DNA of 64,000 bases, from assembly GCA_964458575.1 (NCBI GenBank), contig CAYWMD010000006.1:128981-192980 (forward strand), read 5' to 3'. This document shows positions 33,153-44,400 of the stretch, in pieces (position 1 is the first letter of the stretch; every line of letters begins with the position of its first letter). The notes below the pieces were generated by a model. The model was not told where the DNA came from and searched no databases. It saw only the letters and a list, made by a program, of their open reading frames with translations. Origin of the DNA: CAYWMD01 sp964458575 (GTDB lineage: Bacteria; Verrucomicrobiota; Verrucomicrobiia; Limisphaerales; JADLHS01). Made by a program: the position numbers and the translations under genes.

Positions 33153-35813
33153 TCACTTCCGCTGAAAAACCAGTTCCCCATCCTTCGCGCTGACTTTGAT
33201 TCTATCGTTTGGCTTAAAGTCGCCCGCCAGCAGCTTCGTCGCGAGCGGGTCGAGCAGGTGTTCCTGAATCGCGCGTTTGAGCGGGCGCGCGCCGAATTGC
33301 GGATCATAGCCTTCGCTCGCCAGCAGCTTCTTCGCAGCGGCATCCACGTCGAGCGTGAGATTCTGTTGCGCGAGGCGTTGCTCCAATCGCCCGAGCTGGA
33401 TATCCACGATGCGTGCCAGTTCGCTTTCGTCGAGGCTTTGGAAAATGATCACTTCGTCCACGCGGTTCAGGAATTCCGGGCGGAAATGTTTTTTTAATTC
33501 GGCCATGACCCGGGCTTCCATTTCCTCGTGGCTGCGACTCGTAAGAGCGCGGCTAACTCCCTTTCCATCTTTAGGGCTTGAATCAGCCACGCTCTCACGA
33601 GCGTAGCTACGTTCAAAATATTCCTGGATGATGGGCGAGCCGAGGTTGCTGGTCATGATGACGATGGTGTTTTTGAAATCCACGGTGCGGCCCTGACCGT
33701 CGGTGAGCCGGCCATCGTCGAGCACTTGCAACAGCACGTTGAACACGTCGTGATGCGCCTTCTCGATCTCGTCGAACAGAATCACGGAGTAAGGTTTGCG
33801 GCGTACGGCTTCGCTAAGTTGCCCTCCTTCCTCGTAACCCACGTAGCCGGGCGGCGCGCCGATGAGCCGCGCGACGGTGTGCTTCTCCATGTATTCGCTC
33901 ATGTCAATGCGGATCATCGCCTGTTCGTCGTCGAAGAGAAATTCCGCGAGCGCGCGGGCGGTCTCGGTCTTGCCCACGCCGGTCGGTCCGAGAAAAATGA
34001 ACGAGCCGATGGGACGATTTGGATCTTGGAGCCCACTGCGCGAACGGCGCACGGCATTGGATACGGCGACAACGGCCTGTTTCTGCCCGATGACGCGTTG
34101 CTGTAAACGCTCCTCCATCTTGAGCAACTTCTCGCGTTCGCCTTCGAGCATGCGCGACACGGGAATGTGTGTCCACGACGCGACTACGCGCGCGATGTCT
34201 TCATCGGTGACTTCCTGGCGGAGCAATGACGTGCGCGCGGCTTCAGCGGATTGCTTTTCGATGGCTGCCAGCTTCTTTTCCAACTCGGGAATCTTGCCGT
34301 ATTGAAGCTCGGAAGCCTTGTTCAAGTCGCCGGCGCGTTGGGCCTTCTCCAAATCAATCTTTGCTTGCTCCAACTGCTGCTGAGCGATGCTGACGGCGTT
34401 GACGGCGGTTTTTTCGTTCTGCCACTGGGCCGTGAGCGCCCTGGATTTTTCCTTCAAGTTGGCGAGTTCCTTATCGAGCAACTTGAGCCGCTCCTTACTG
34501 GCAGCGTCTTTTTCCTTCGAGAGCGACGTGCGTTCGATTTCGAGTTGGAGAATCTGGCGATCAAGCTGGTCCAATTCAGTGGGCTTGGAATCCAGCTCCA
34601 TCTTGATGCGCGACGCCGCTTCGTCCACGAGATCAATCGCCTTGTCCGGCAGAAAACGGTCGGTGATGTAACGATGCGACAACGTCGCCGCCGCCACGAG
34701 CGCGGCATCTTGGATGCGCACGCCGTGGTGAACTTCGTAACGTTCTTTCAGCCCGCGCAGAATGGCGATGGTCGCCTCCACCGTCGGCTCGGCCACCTGC
34801 ACCGGCTGGAAGCGACGTTCGAGCGCGGGATCTTTCTCGATGTGCTTGCGGTATTCGTCCAGCGTCGTCGCGCCCACACAGCGGAGTTCACCGCGCGCGA
34901 GCTGCGGTTTCATGATGTTGGCGGCATCCGTCGCTCCTTCTGCTGCGCCTGCGCCGACGAGCGTGTGGAGTTCGTCAATGAACAGAATGGTCTGTCCCTC
35001 GCTGGCGACAATCTCCTTGAGGAATGCTTTGAGCCGATCCTCGAATTCACCGCGATACTTCGCGCCGGCGATCATCGCGCCAAGATCCATCGCGACGAGC
35101 TTCTTGTTCCTGAGCGATTCGGGAATGTCGCCGCTCACGATGCGTCGCGCCAGGCCTTCCGCAATGGCGGTCTTGCCCACGCCCGGTTCGCCGATGAGCA
35201 CGGGGTTGTTCTTCGTGCGGCGCGTCAGCACCTGCATTACACGACGGATTTCCTCGTCGCGTCCGATAACGGGATCAATCTTCCCTTGCTTTGCCAGCGC
35301 AGTGAGGTCGCGGCCGTATTTCTCCAGCGCTTGAAACTTTCCTTCCGGCTGCTGGTCCGTAACGCGTTGGTTGCCGCGCAGGTCAGCGAGCGCCTTCAGC
35401 ACAACATCACGTTTGAGACCGTGCGACTTGAAAATCTGTTTCAGCGCCGAACCGCCGGCGTCGAGGATGCCGAGCAGCAAGTGTTCGGTGCTGATGTAAT
35501 CGTCCTTGAGTTTGCCCGCCTCGGACTGTGCGGCATCCAGCGCGTGCTTGAGTTCCTGACTGGAGAACAGGTCGCTGCTGCTCGTGCCTTGAACCTTGTG
35601 GCGGCGGGCGAGTTCTTGTTCAACCGCCGGCTGGAGCTTCGCCACCGGCACGCCGATCTTCTCCAGCAATTCGGGCACGAGGCTCTCACCCTGCCCCATC
35701 AGCGCCAGCAGCAAATGCTCGCAATCCACCGCCTGATGCGAGTGCTCGTGCGCGATGCGCTGCGATTCCGCCAGTGCTTCCTGCGATTTAATGGTCAGCT
35801 TGTCGAGTTGCAT
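33153..35813 (-). CDS. clpB: ClpB disaggregase (AAA+ chaperone) with a palindromic in-frame insertion
   Basis: An 886-residue Hsp100 chaperone that resolubilises aggregated protein with DnaK. The ATG at 35813 (MQLDKLTIKSQEAL) is preferred over a TTG two codons earlier. Order of domains: Clp N-domain (1-145), AAA-1 with Walker A GEPGVGKTAIAEG and Walker B ILFIDELH, a coiled-coil middle domain (about 405-530), AAA-2 with GPTGVGKTETARA, VILFDEIEKAH, the pore loop GYVGYEEGG, and the C-terminal D2 small domain. Between QEYFERS and EEMEARVMAELKKHF lie about 25 extra residues (YARESVADSSPKDGKG...) encoded by a palindromic element at 33534-33612. The protein appears otherwise intact. Confidence 0.97.
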   Translation of the reverse strand: MQLDKLTIKSQEALAESQRIAHEHSHQAVDCEHLLLALMGQGESLVPELLEKIGVPVAKLQPAVEQELARRHKVQGTSSSDLFSSQELKHALDAAQSEAGKLKDDYISTEHLLLGILDAGGSALKQIFKSHGLKRDVVLKALADLRGNQRVTDQQPEGKFQALEKYGRDLTALAKQGKIDPVIGRDEEIRRVMQVLTRRTKNNPVLIGEPGVGKTAIAEGLARRIVSGDIPESLRNKKLVAMDLGAMIAGAKYRGEFEDRLKAFLKEIVASEGQTILFIDELHTLVGAGAAEGATDAANIMKPQLARGELRCVGATTLDEYRKHIEKDPALERRFQPVQVAEPTVEATIAILRGLKERYEVHHGVRIQDAALVAAATLSHRYITDRFLPDKAIDLVDEAASRIKMELDSKPTELDQLDRQILQLEIERTSLSKEKDAASKERLKLLDKELANLKEKSRALTAQWQNEKTAVNAVSIAQQQLEQAKIDLEKAQRAGDLNKASELQYGKIPELEKKLAAIEKQSAEAARTSLLRQEVTDEDIARVVASWTHIPVSRMLEGEREKLLKMEERLQQRVIGQKQAVVAVSNAVRRSRSGLQDPNRPIGSFIFLGPTGVGKTETARALAEFLFDDEQAMIRIDMSEYMEKHTVARLIGAPPGYVGYEEGGQLSEAVRRKPYSVILFDEIEKAHHDVFNVLLQVLDDGRLTDGQGRTVDFKNTIVIMTSNLGSPIIQEYFERSYARESVADSSPKDGKGVSRALTSRSHEEMEARVMAELKKHFRPEFLNRVDEVIIFQSLDESELARIVDIQLGRLEQRLAQQNLTLDVDAAAKKLLASEGYDPQFGARPLKRAIQEHLLDPLATKLLAGDFKPNDRIKVSAKDGELVFQRK
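33534..33612. repeat. Palindromic element inserted in frame within clpB
   Basis: The arm CTCGTAAGAGCGCGGCT (33538-33554) matches the reverse complement of the arm at 33585-33601 at 15 of 17 positions; the loop is 30 bases. The insertion length is a multiple of three and the frame is open. The right end carries GTAGC-N6-CGTGAG on the coding strand, the same pattern as the element at 5989-6064. Confidence 0.8.
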
Positions 35814-35906
35814 ATCCAATCAATGAGATGGACAGCGCTGCTCGTCAAGCGTTCACAGGACACTGACCACGCCGTCGAAACTGCGCCGCGGCCTGCTGGT
35901 ATCGCT

Positions 35907-35935
35907 CACGCTGCGGAATTGCGCTCCGCAGCGTG
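35907..35935 (-). terminator. Strong hairpin after the LamG/phosphoesterase gene
   Basis: CACGCTGCGGA (35907-35917), a 7-base loop, then TCCGCAGCGTG (35925-35935) form a perfect 11-bp stem 12 bases beyond the stop of the LamG gene and before clpB. There is no T-run, so it may be a repeat or a transcript-stabilising structure rather than a true intrinsic terminator. Confidence 0.45.
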
Positions 35936-35946
35936 GCGACCGGTTG

Positions 35947-38900
35947 TTACGGATAAACTGCGCGGTAGTACCGTTTGGTGGGTATGGGGTCGGTGAAGTC
36001 TTCCACCCCGATGTAGCCATTCGGCTCAGCGATGAGGTTGGTGAGCGGTTGCCACGGGCCGATGATTTCAGGCGCGGCCAGAATGGTGTAAGGGACACCG
36101 GGCGTGCCCTGGAATCCAACCGAGAAATGGCCGTTTGGCAAGATGCTCGGCCCCGCACTCAAAGCGGGCGCGCTGGGTAACAGCACTGTCAACACAGCCA
36201 CGGTGCTCGTGGAGTAGCCGACCGCGTTGCCAAGAATAGCCTTATAGTCGCCCGCATGGCCGGGTTCGACGTTCGTGATCGTCAAGGTCGGACTGATCTT
36301 ACCCACCAGGATGTTCGTGCCAAACAACCACTGGTAGCTAATGGCGCTACAGGAAGTGGCGCTGACGGTGAACGTCGCGGTTGTGCCCACAACGTTGGTC
36401 CGACTTTGTGGGTGAGGTGCGATCACCGGTACAGCCGCTTCAACGACGGTGACGGTGGCGTTGCGGGTGACTTGATTATTGGTCGCATCGCTGATGGTGA
36501 GGATGACAGGATAAGCACCAATGCCGACAATGGAGCCGGCCAGGGGCAACTGCGTAACGGTCACTCCGCCGCAGGAATCGCTGGCGACGACTGACGCCGC
36601 CAGATTGGGAATCATGGCCTGGCAACTGGCGTTGGCGTTGATCGTCGTGTTGGTTGTGTAACTGGTAACAATTGGGGGATTGGTGTCAATGATCGTGAGC
36701 ACGGCGGGCGCGCTGGTCACGGATCCGGCATTGTTCTGGACGATGACGGTGTAAGAGCCTTCATCGGATTCGCCCACTGAAGTCAATGAGAGTGTGGCAT
36801 TGGTCCGATCCGTGAGGAGCGTGGTGCCAAAATACCATTGATACGATGGCGTGGTCGCGCTGTTGACGCCGACCAACAGTTCGGCGTTGTCGCCGCACTG
36901 GACGGTTTGGGAGTCCGGTTCATCGGTGATGACCGGCGGCTGCGGGGCGCCCGAACCCGTGGTAAAGGACGACGTTGGCCCGGTCGTCGTTGTGCTGCCG
37001 TCAGTGACGGTGGCATACCATTCGTATTGCACGCCTGGCGCGAGGTTGCTCCAGATGATCGAAGCGTTGTCGCCGGACGCAACGTTCGCGCTCCCGATGA
37101 CCGTGAACGGATTTCCAGTCGTCATGACATAGGGAATCGTGAACTGGCTGTCCGCATCCGTTTCGGTTTGGTTCAACCACGGTGAATAGGTCGTCGCGCG
37201 GATGACGTTATNNNNNNNNNNNNNNNNNNNNNNNNNNNNNNNNNNNNNNNNNNNNNNNNNNNNNNNNNNNNNNNNNNNNNNNNNNNNNNNNNNNNNNNNN
37301 NNNNNNNNNNNTCCGTTTCGGTTTGGTTCAACCACGGTGAATAGGTCGTCGCGCGGATGACGTTATTCGAAGGCGAAAACTCATACAGACGCAACCAACC
37401 ATTGCCACCGCCGGAACGGCCCTGATAATCCGTCATCACCGACCAGACGGTGCGGCCCTGGAAGACGTTCGTGCGCTGGCCTTCCTCCGGGCTGACGTGG
37501 CCGGAGAGCATCAGAAACAGGTTCGGGTTGGCTTTGAGGCCGTCGTACATCGCCTGACCCTGGCTGCTGAACGTGGCATTGAAGCCGGAGTTGATGATGT
37601 GATGGCTGACCACAATGGCCCGGCGGTGTTGATTCGTAGCCAGGACGCTGTTCGCCCAAGCGATGACCGGCGAGTTGGTCGTCAAGCTCGCGTCGTACTC
37701 GAAATAGAGGACAATGAAATCGAGGCCGCTCGCGCTGAACAAATCAAAGTGGTTGTCATTGTTCGCGCCGTATTGATCGCCGTAGTAGTTGTAGCCCTGG
37801 AAATGGGATTCACCGAAATACTGGTTGTAGAAGGTGGTTGTGCCGTTGGGATCGCCGTTGCCGGTCGGCCCCTGATCGTGATTGCCAACGGCGATGCCGT
37901 AAGGCAGACCCTCGGGTAGCTGCGTCGTCACGGGATTCTCCAACCGATAAAGCGAGTTTGTCGCGACACGCCATTGGGAGTCGTTACCGCTGTTGTCACC
38001 GTTCTGCACGCAGTCACCGAGTTGCGCGAGGTATTGAATGTTGCGCGCGCCACGGTTGTTGATAATCCATTGCGTTTGATTGGTGAACATGTCCGGAATG
38101 CCGCCGTTGATGCCCGCCGAATAGTGTTGCGTATCCGGCAACGCCACCAACGTGAAATCCGGCCCGGGCGCCGGCGCGCCGTTGACCGCGCGACCATAGA
38201 AGGTCACCGTCAGGTTGCTGGCCTCGGGATCCGAAACCGTCACGGTGAGCGTGGCGTTCGTGTCCACGTTGGACGCGGTGTTGGTTGGCCCCACGACGGC
38301 AGGCAGCGCGGGAGGCGTGTTTGGCGTCACAGGGAAGGGATAACCCGCGGCCCACACGGGCCCGTTTGCCAGCGTGCCGTTGACGCCGCCGTTGATGCTG
38401 TTGGTCGCTGCGGTTCCGGTGGCATCATCCAACGACCAGCGGGCGATCAATCCGGGTGCGTTGGTGGTGATCTGCGAATTGTAAGTGCCGGCAATCTGCT
38501 GCGCGGTGCGGGCGTAATTCCAGATGCGCACTTCATCCATCGTTCCCGCAAAGAAGCCGGAACTGGCGTTGGTCGTCCCTCCTGTACGGAGCGAGGAACC
38601 AAGCGCCGCGTGCTGGATGCTGCCGAACTCTGGCACCAAGACATCACCGGTGCCAGTAACGTTGGCTGTGGCGTAAATGCCGCCGTTAAGATAGAGATTC
38701 CAGACCCCGGCGGTTGAGTCATACGTTACCGCCCCATGCTGCCAGACGTTGCTCTCGATGGCCGTTTGACCGCGAATGGGATGGTTTAATCCATTGTTAT
38801 GGTCCTCGAAGTCGGCCGCCAGCACGGCTTCGCCGCTGTTATTGGTGCCAATCCCGAAGAAGTAATTCATGTTCGTGGCGCCGGCCTCAATTTCTGCCAT

Positions 38901-41408
38901 GCCTTTGGTTACGAGCGGCACGGCAAACATGCCGCCGGTACCGGTGTCGGAACGTTTGCTCGTCCCCTGAGGCTTGAACCAGCACTCAATGGTGAAATTG
39001 CTGACGCCCAGGGACGGCGCCACGCCGAAAGTCACCAGGTCGTTCACCCCGTCGAACGCCAGACCGCCAGAGCCGGTGGGAGGATTTGTGGCGCTGCCGC
39101 TGATGACCGAGAGTGACGCGCCAAAGACAACGTCGGAGCTTTCGTAATCCGCCTGATGTACCTCCACCGCCAATACATTGTCACCCACAAGCAAATTGGT
39201 CAGCAGATTGCCGGAAACGATGATCGTATCGTATTCCGTCACATCCCCGATGCCTTCCGCCGCGGGCGTGCTGTCGGTAATGACGCCCGCCGGCATGCGC
39301 ACGCGGTGGATTTCCGTGCCGTTCAAATAGAATACGCCACCGTTATCAACCAGGTTGGAAAGCAGCAGCGACGCTTGCGCCGGATTGCCGGAAAAGTTGA
39401 AGTGTGTGCGGAAATAGTGCGAAAGGCGATTTGTGAACAGGGTCAGTGTGGTCCGAATCGGTTGTGGCAGACAGTCGCAGTCCTCCAGCCCCAACAATCC
39501 TTGGCCCGAGGGCCAGGCTGAATCATTATAGCCGGGCTGTTTCCAGATGGTCCCGTCCAGATTTGACGTTTGCATGTAACGCCACGAGTTCGAGAACGCG
39601 ACCACGAGGTTCGTTCCAGGGGGCGTGCTGGCCAGCACATTCAGATTCAAAGTGCCCGAGGTGTTCGTTGCACCCGCATTGTCTCGCACGCGGGCGGTAA
39701 AGCTTGAAAGACCGATGCTCGTTGGTGTTCCGCTGATCGCGCCGTTGTTGGTGTTCAGCGTGATGCCCGCCGGCAAGGAACCACTGACCAGCGACCAGGT
39801 GTACGGTGGAGTTCCGCCCGCCGCCGTGAGCGCCGTGGAATAGGGCGTGTTGATGAAGCCATCCGGCAGAGTCGTCGTTGTTACGGCTGGCAAACCCGAC
39901 TGGACAGTGAGCAATGTATTGCCGCTCACGCTATTCAAGGTGGCGGAGATCGTGGTGGTCCCAGCCGCGATGGTTGTGGCCAGACCGCCGGAGTTGATGG
40001 TCGCGGCGCTGGTGCTGGACGAGTTCCAGATTACCTGGCTGGTAAGATTCTGCGTACCGCCGTCCGAGTATGTGCCCGTGGCCGTAAATTGTTGGGAAAC
40101 ACCGGTGGTGTTCGTCGAATTCGCGGGGGTGACGGCAATGGAAACCAACGTCGCCGCCACGCCTTGGGCATAGATGCAATATTTCGAAGAACTGCCACCG
40201 CTCGTGGTCAGGGGATCGGGCCAATTGCCATAGCTATGGGCGCCCCAAAGCAGCGTGCCCGAGGTGTCGGAATAGTAAGCCGCCGCCGCCGGACTGTCCG
40301 ACCAAATCGCCAGCCAGTAGAAATTTCCGTTGGTCAATGTTTGGGGTGCGGTAAGTGGAAAGGTGTACCAACCTGTGCTCGGGTTGGTAACCTCAATCGT
40401 GCCGCGCAGAAAGCGCCTCGGAACACTGTTGCTATCCGTGTAGATGGCGCACTTATACCTCCCGGTAACCGCCGCGACCTTGGCGCGCATGGTGGACACC
40501 GTCATATTGGACAGGGCCTGGAACCGGCAGGCATTGATCCAGCCGGCACTCACTAAGTCCGTCTGCGTGCCGTCATTCGTGTTACCGATGATTCCCGCAA
40601 CGCTGGGTGTGGCAAAAGCGCTGTCGGTCGTCCACACTGGAGCATTCATCAACGTTCCGTTGATGCCGTTTCCGGAGGTGTCGCCGGCGCTGGTGCCGCT
40701 GGTTTCCGTCAACGGCCAACGGCCAATCAAACCCGCCGCGCTCGTGATGCGCAAATCTTTGTTGGCCGCAATTTGGGAAGCTGTCCGGTTTGTATTCCAA
40801 ATGCGCACTTCCTCCAGGCTGCCGTTGAAGTAGCCTTCCGGCGTGCCCACGGTCGTCAGAGCGCTACCAAGTGCCGCATGTTGAATACTGCTCCCCTGCG
40901 GAGTGGTCACCGTGTTGGTGGGGCTGTTAAAGGTATTTGTCCTGATCGCGATGCCGTTAAGATAGACAATCCACGTGCCGTTGGTGTTGCTCTTTTGGTA
41001 AGTCACCGCTGCGTGCTGCCAAGCGTTGCTAGTGGCGGCAGGGCTCGCGGTAAGGACGGGGTGATTCAATCCGTTGGTCTTGTCCTCAAAATCCGCGGCC
41101 AGCGTGTTGCTGGTGGTCAGGCCGAGGAAGTAATTCATGTTCGTCACCCCGGCCTCGTTTTCGCCGCGGCCCTTGGTGACCAGCGGAAGGGCGCTAACCC
41201 CACCGCTCCCGGTGCTGCCGGTCACGCCAGCGCCCTGCCGTTTGAACCAACATTCAATCGTGAAGTTGGTCGCACCCAGGCCGGGCGCCGCGCCGAACGT
41301 CACGTAGTCGTTAACACCATCAAACCGCAACGCCCCCTGCCCCGACAGGGCCGCGCCGACCAGAACCAACGCCATCAACCGCGAATGAATGTACAGATGT
41401 AGCTTCAT
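35947..41408 (-). CDS. Giant exported LamG / metallophosphoesterase / Ig-like protein, interrupted by a false assembly gap
   Basis: It appears as two frames split by 100 N. The 55 bases on each side of the Ns are identical, and merging them gives one uninterrupted frame of 1768 residues. Order: signal peptide; LamG-type domain (LRFDGVNDYVTFG, FTIECWFKRQ, EEVRIWN); Big_2-like (SIAVTPANSTNTTGVSQQF) and He_PIG-like (GTPPYTWSLVSGSLPAG) Ig domains; second LamG; a calcineurin-like phosphoesterase (ALPDTQHY, AQLGDCVQNG, VGNHDQ, VVSHHI, SGHVS: the metal ligands D..H, D, N-H, H, H); FnIII; Ig; one HYR-like unit; Ig; and a C-terminal module ending KRYYRAVYP. It is probably cell-surface or extracellular. 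It follows the related LamG gene after 48 bases. Confidence 0.88.
37157..37366. other. Scaffold gap (100 N) flanked by an identical 55-bp duplication: probable assembly artefact
   Basis: 37212-37311 is a run of exactly 100 N. Bases 37157-37211 are identical to 37312-37366 (55 bp). Collapsing the duplicate plus Ns removes 155 bases and restores a continuous reading frame across the junction. Confidence 0.9.
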
Positions 41409-41456
41409 ATTTCCTTGTTTACAGTTACGACCAGTTGTCCCAAAACGTCCTACCGC

Positions 41457-44400
41457 TTACGGATACACGACACGATAAAAGCGCATCGCCGGCGCGGCGG
41501 CTGGAATGTCATCCAGCTCAATCAGGCCGTTCACATCCGAGGTGATATTCGTCAGCGTTTGCCACGGCCCGATGACTTCGTCCGCATACTTGATTGTATA
41601 AGGCACGTTCGGCGTGCCGGTATAAACGGCGCGGAAATGTCCGTTGGGCAACAGCATCGGCCCATCGGACAAAACTGGCGCGACAGGCAACAGCACAGTC
41701 AGGCTTGCGACGTCGCTCGTACGGCTGCCAGCGGCATTGGTGAGGATGACTGTGTAATCGCCGCCGTGGCTCATTTGAACGTTGGTGATGCTCAACGTGG
41801 CCGTATTTTCACCGGACAGCACGTTGGTCCCGAACATCCATTGATAACCCATCGCACTGCACGAGGTCGCCGTGACCGTGAAGGTTGCGGTGGTCCCGAC
41901 CAGATTGGTCAGGTTCTGCGGTTGTGTTGTGATGTTTGGGATATTCGCGTCAACCACGGAGATCGTCGCCTGGCACGTGGCCTGGTTATTGGCCGCGTCA
42001 CTGACAGTGAGGGTGACGACCGTGTCGCCGAGGCCAACGAGCGTTCCCGCCAGCGGTGATTGCGTGGTGGTGACCGAACCGCAAGTGTCGCTGGCAACAA
42101 TTTGGGGCGTGAGGTCGGGAATCGTAGCCTGGCAGTTGGTGTCCGCGTTGATCGTCATGTTGGTCGCACAAACCATAATGCTCGGTGCGGTGACATCCAC
42201 GACGGTGACTGTCGCGTTGCAGGTGGCTTGATTGTTCGCCGCATCCGTGACGGTGAGCGTGATGAGGTTGTTGCCCAAGATGGCGCTGCTGCCTGCCAAC
42301 GGTGATTGCGAAACGCTGACTGAGCCGCAGGTGTCGCTGGCGACAATTTGCGCAGTGAGGTCGGGAATCGTGGCCTGACAGTTGGTGTCGGCGTTGATCG
42401 TCATGTTTGTCGCGCAAACCGTGATGATCGGCGCGGTAACATCTACGATACTGACCGTGGCGTTGCAGGTGGCCTGATTGTTCGCGGCGTCGCTGACAGT
42501 TAGGACGACTGGATAAACGCCAATTCCAACAACCGCCCCGACCACCGGAGATTGGGTAATGTTCACCGCGCCGCACGCATCACTCGCAACGACCTGCGCA
42601 GTCAAATCGGGAATTGTGGCCTGGCAATTCGTGTCGGCGTTGATCGTCATATTGGTGGCACAAGTGGTGATGTTCGGCGCGGTCACATCAACAACGAAGA
42701 CGGTGGCGCTGCAGTTGGTTTGATTGTTGGCCGAATCGGTGACAGTGAGGGTCACGACATGGTTGCCGCTGCCGACGATCGTTCCAGCCAAAGGCAGTTG
42801 TGAGACAGTCACCGCGCCGCACGCGTCGCTGGCGACAACTTGCGAAGTCAGGTCAGGGATGATGGCCTGGCAAAGGGCGTCCGCATTGATCGTGGTGTTA
42901 GTCGCACAAGTGATGATGGCCGGCGGAACGGTGTCCGTGACCGTCAGTACCGCAGGGGCACTCGTCACACCGCAACTGGCGAGATTGGCGACGACCACGG
43001 TGTAGTTGCCGGCATTCGCCGCATTCACGTTCGTCAGGGAGAGTTGATCGCCGGTTTCACCGAGCAGCGGGCTTGCGCCAAAATACCATTGATAGGTCAG
43101 CGTTCCGGAACCCGTGGCCGTAACGTTGAAAGCAACGGAGTCGCCGCAATTCGCATTTGTGGAAGCCGGCGGAACGGTGATCGTCGGCGCATCCGGAAAC
43201 GCGTAGCCGTCCACCCAGACGGGACCATTGGTAAGCGTGCCGTCAACCGCGCTGGTACCGCTGTTCGTGGCGATCAATCCGGCGGCATCGTCCAGCGCCC
43301 AACGCGCGATCAATCCTGGTGCGTTCGTGATTCGAATGTGGTGGTTGCAATCGATCTCGGCTGCCGACCGCGCGTAATTCCAGATGCGCACTTCGTCCAT
43401 GGTGCCGGCAAAGAATCCAGTGTCGGCATTGGTGGTACCACCCGCGCGCTGACAGGAGCCCAAGGTCGCGTGTTGCACACTGTCGAAGCGGGGAAATAGT
43501 TGGTTCACGTTCGTGATGGCGGAGTTGTTCACGCCGGTGACATTCGTTGACGCATAGAGCGCGCCGTTGAGATAGAGCACCCAGTTGGAACTGGCCACGT
43601 CGTAAGTAACCGCTGCGTGCAGCCAGGTGTTGCTGTCAATGGAGCTTTCGCCACGGATCGGATGATTGAGCCCAGTGTTCATGTCTTCGAAATCCGCGGC
43701 CAGCACGGGTTCGCCGAGGTTGTTTGTGCCAATACCGAAGAAGTAATTCATGTTGGTGGTGGCGACCTCGGTTTCCGCCATGCCTTTGGTTACCAGCGGC
43801 AGAGCGCGAATGCCGCCCGTGCCCGTATAGCCAAGCTTTCCCGCGCCCTGCATTTTGAACCAACATTCAATGGTGAAATTCGTCACGCCGAGCGCCGGGG
43901 CTTCACCGAACGTCACGAAATCGTTTTGCCCGTCGAAGTACAAACCGCCCACGCCCGCTGGCGGCGTCACCACCACATTCACAACAGCGGACGTCGTGGA
44001 AAGCCCATCATCGTCAGTCGCCACCGCTTTCAACTCGTACGCGCCCGGGTAAACGCCGGTCCAATCAAAACTGTAAGCTGCGGTTGCGTCGCCACCCAAC
44101 AGTGTGTTACCGCTGTAGAACTGCACATTGGTCACGGACCCATCCGTATCCGACGCCGTCGCTTCGACCGTCACAGTGGTCCCAGAGATCGCATCGTTGT
44201 TCACGGGGTTGGTGATGCTGACCGAGGGCGCGACCAGCGTCATCGTCACGTTCACGACGGCGGACGTTGTGGAATTCCCATCACCGTCGGTCGCCACCGC
44301 TTTCAACTCGTACGCGCCCGCCGTCACACCGGTCCACACGAGGCTGTATGGTGCGGTCGCGTCGTCACCCAACAAAGTGTCACCGTTGAAAAACTGCACG

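Noticed and set aside
34251..35996. 581-residue plus-strand frame
   Set aside because: Antisense shadow of clpB, no domain.
41948..42931. CRISPR-like array
   Set aside because: The 246-bp period is coding and in frame, encoding HYR-like domains; there are no short repeats with unique spacers.
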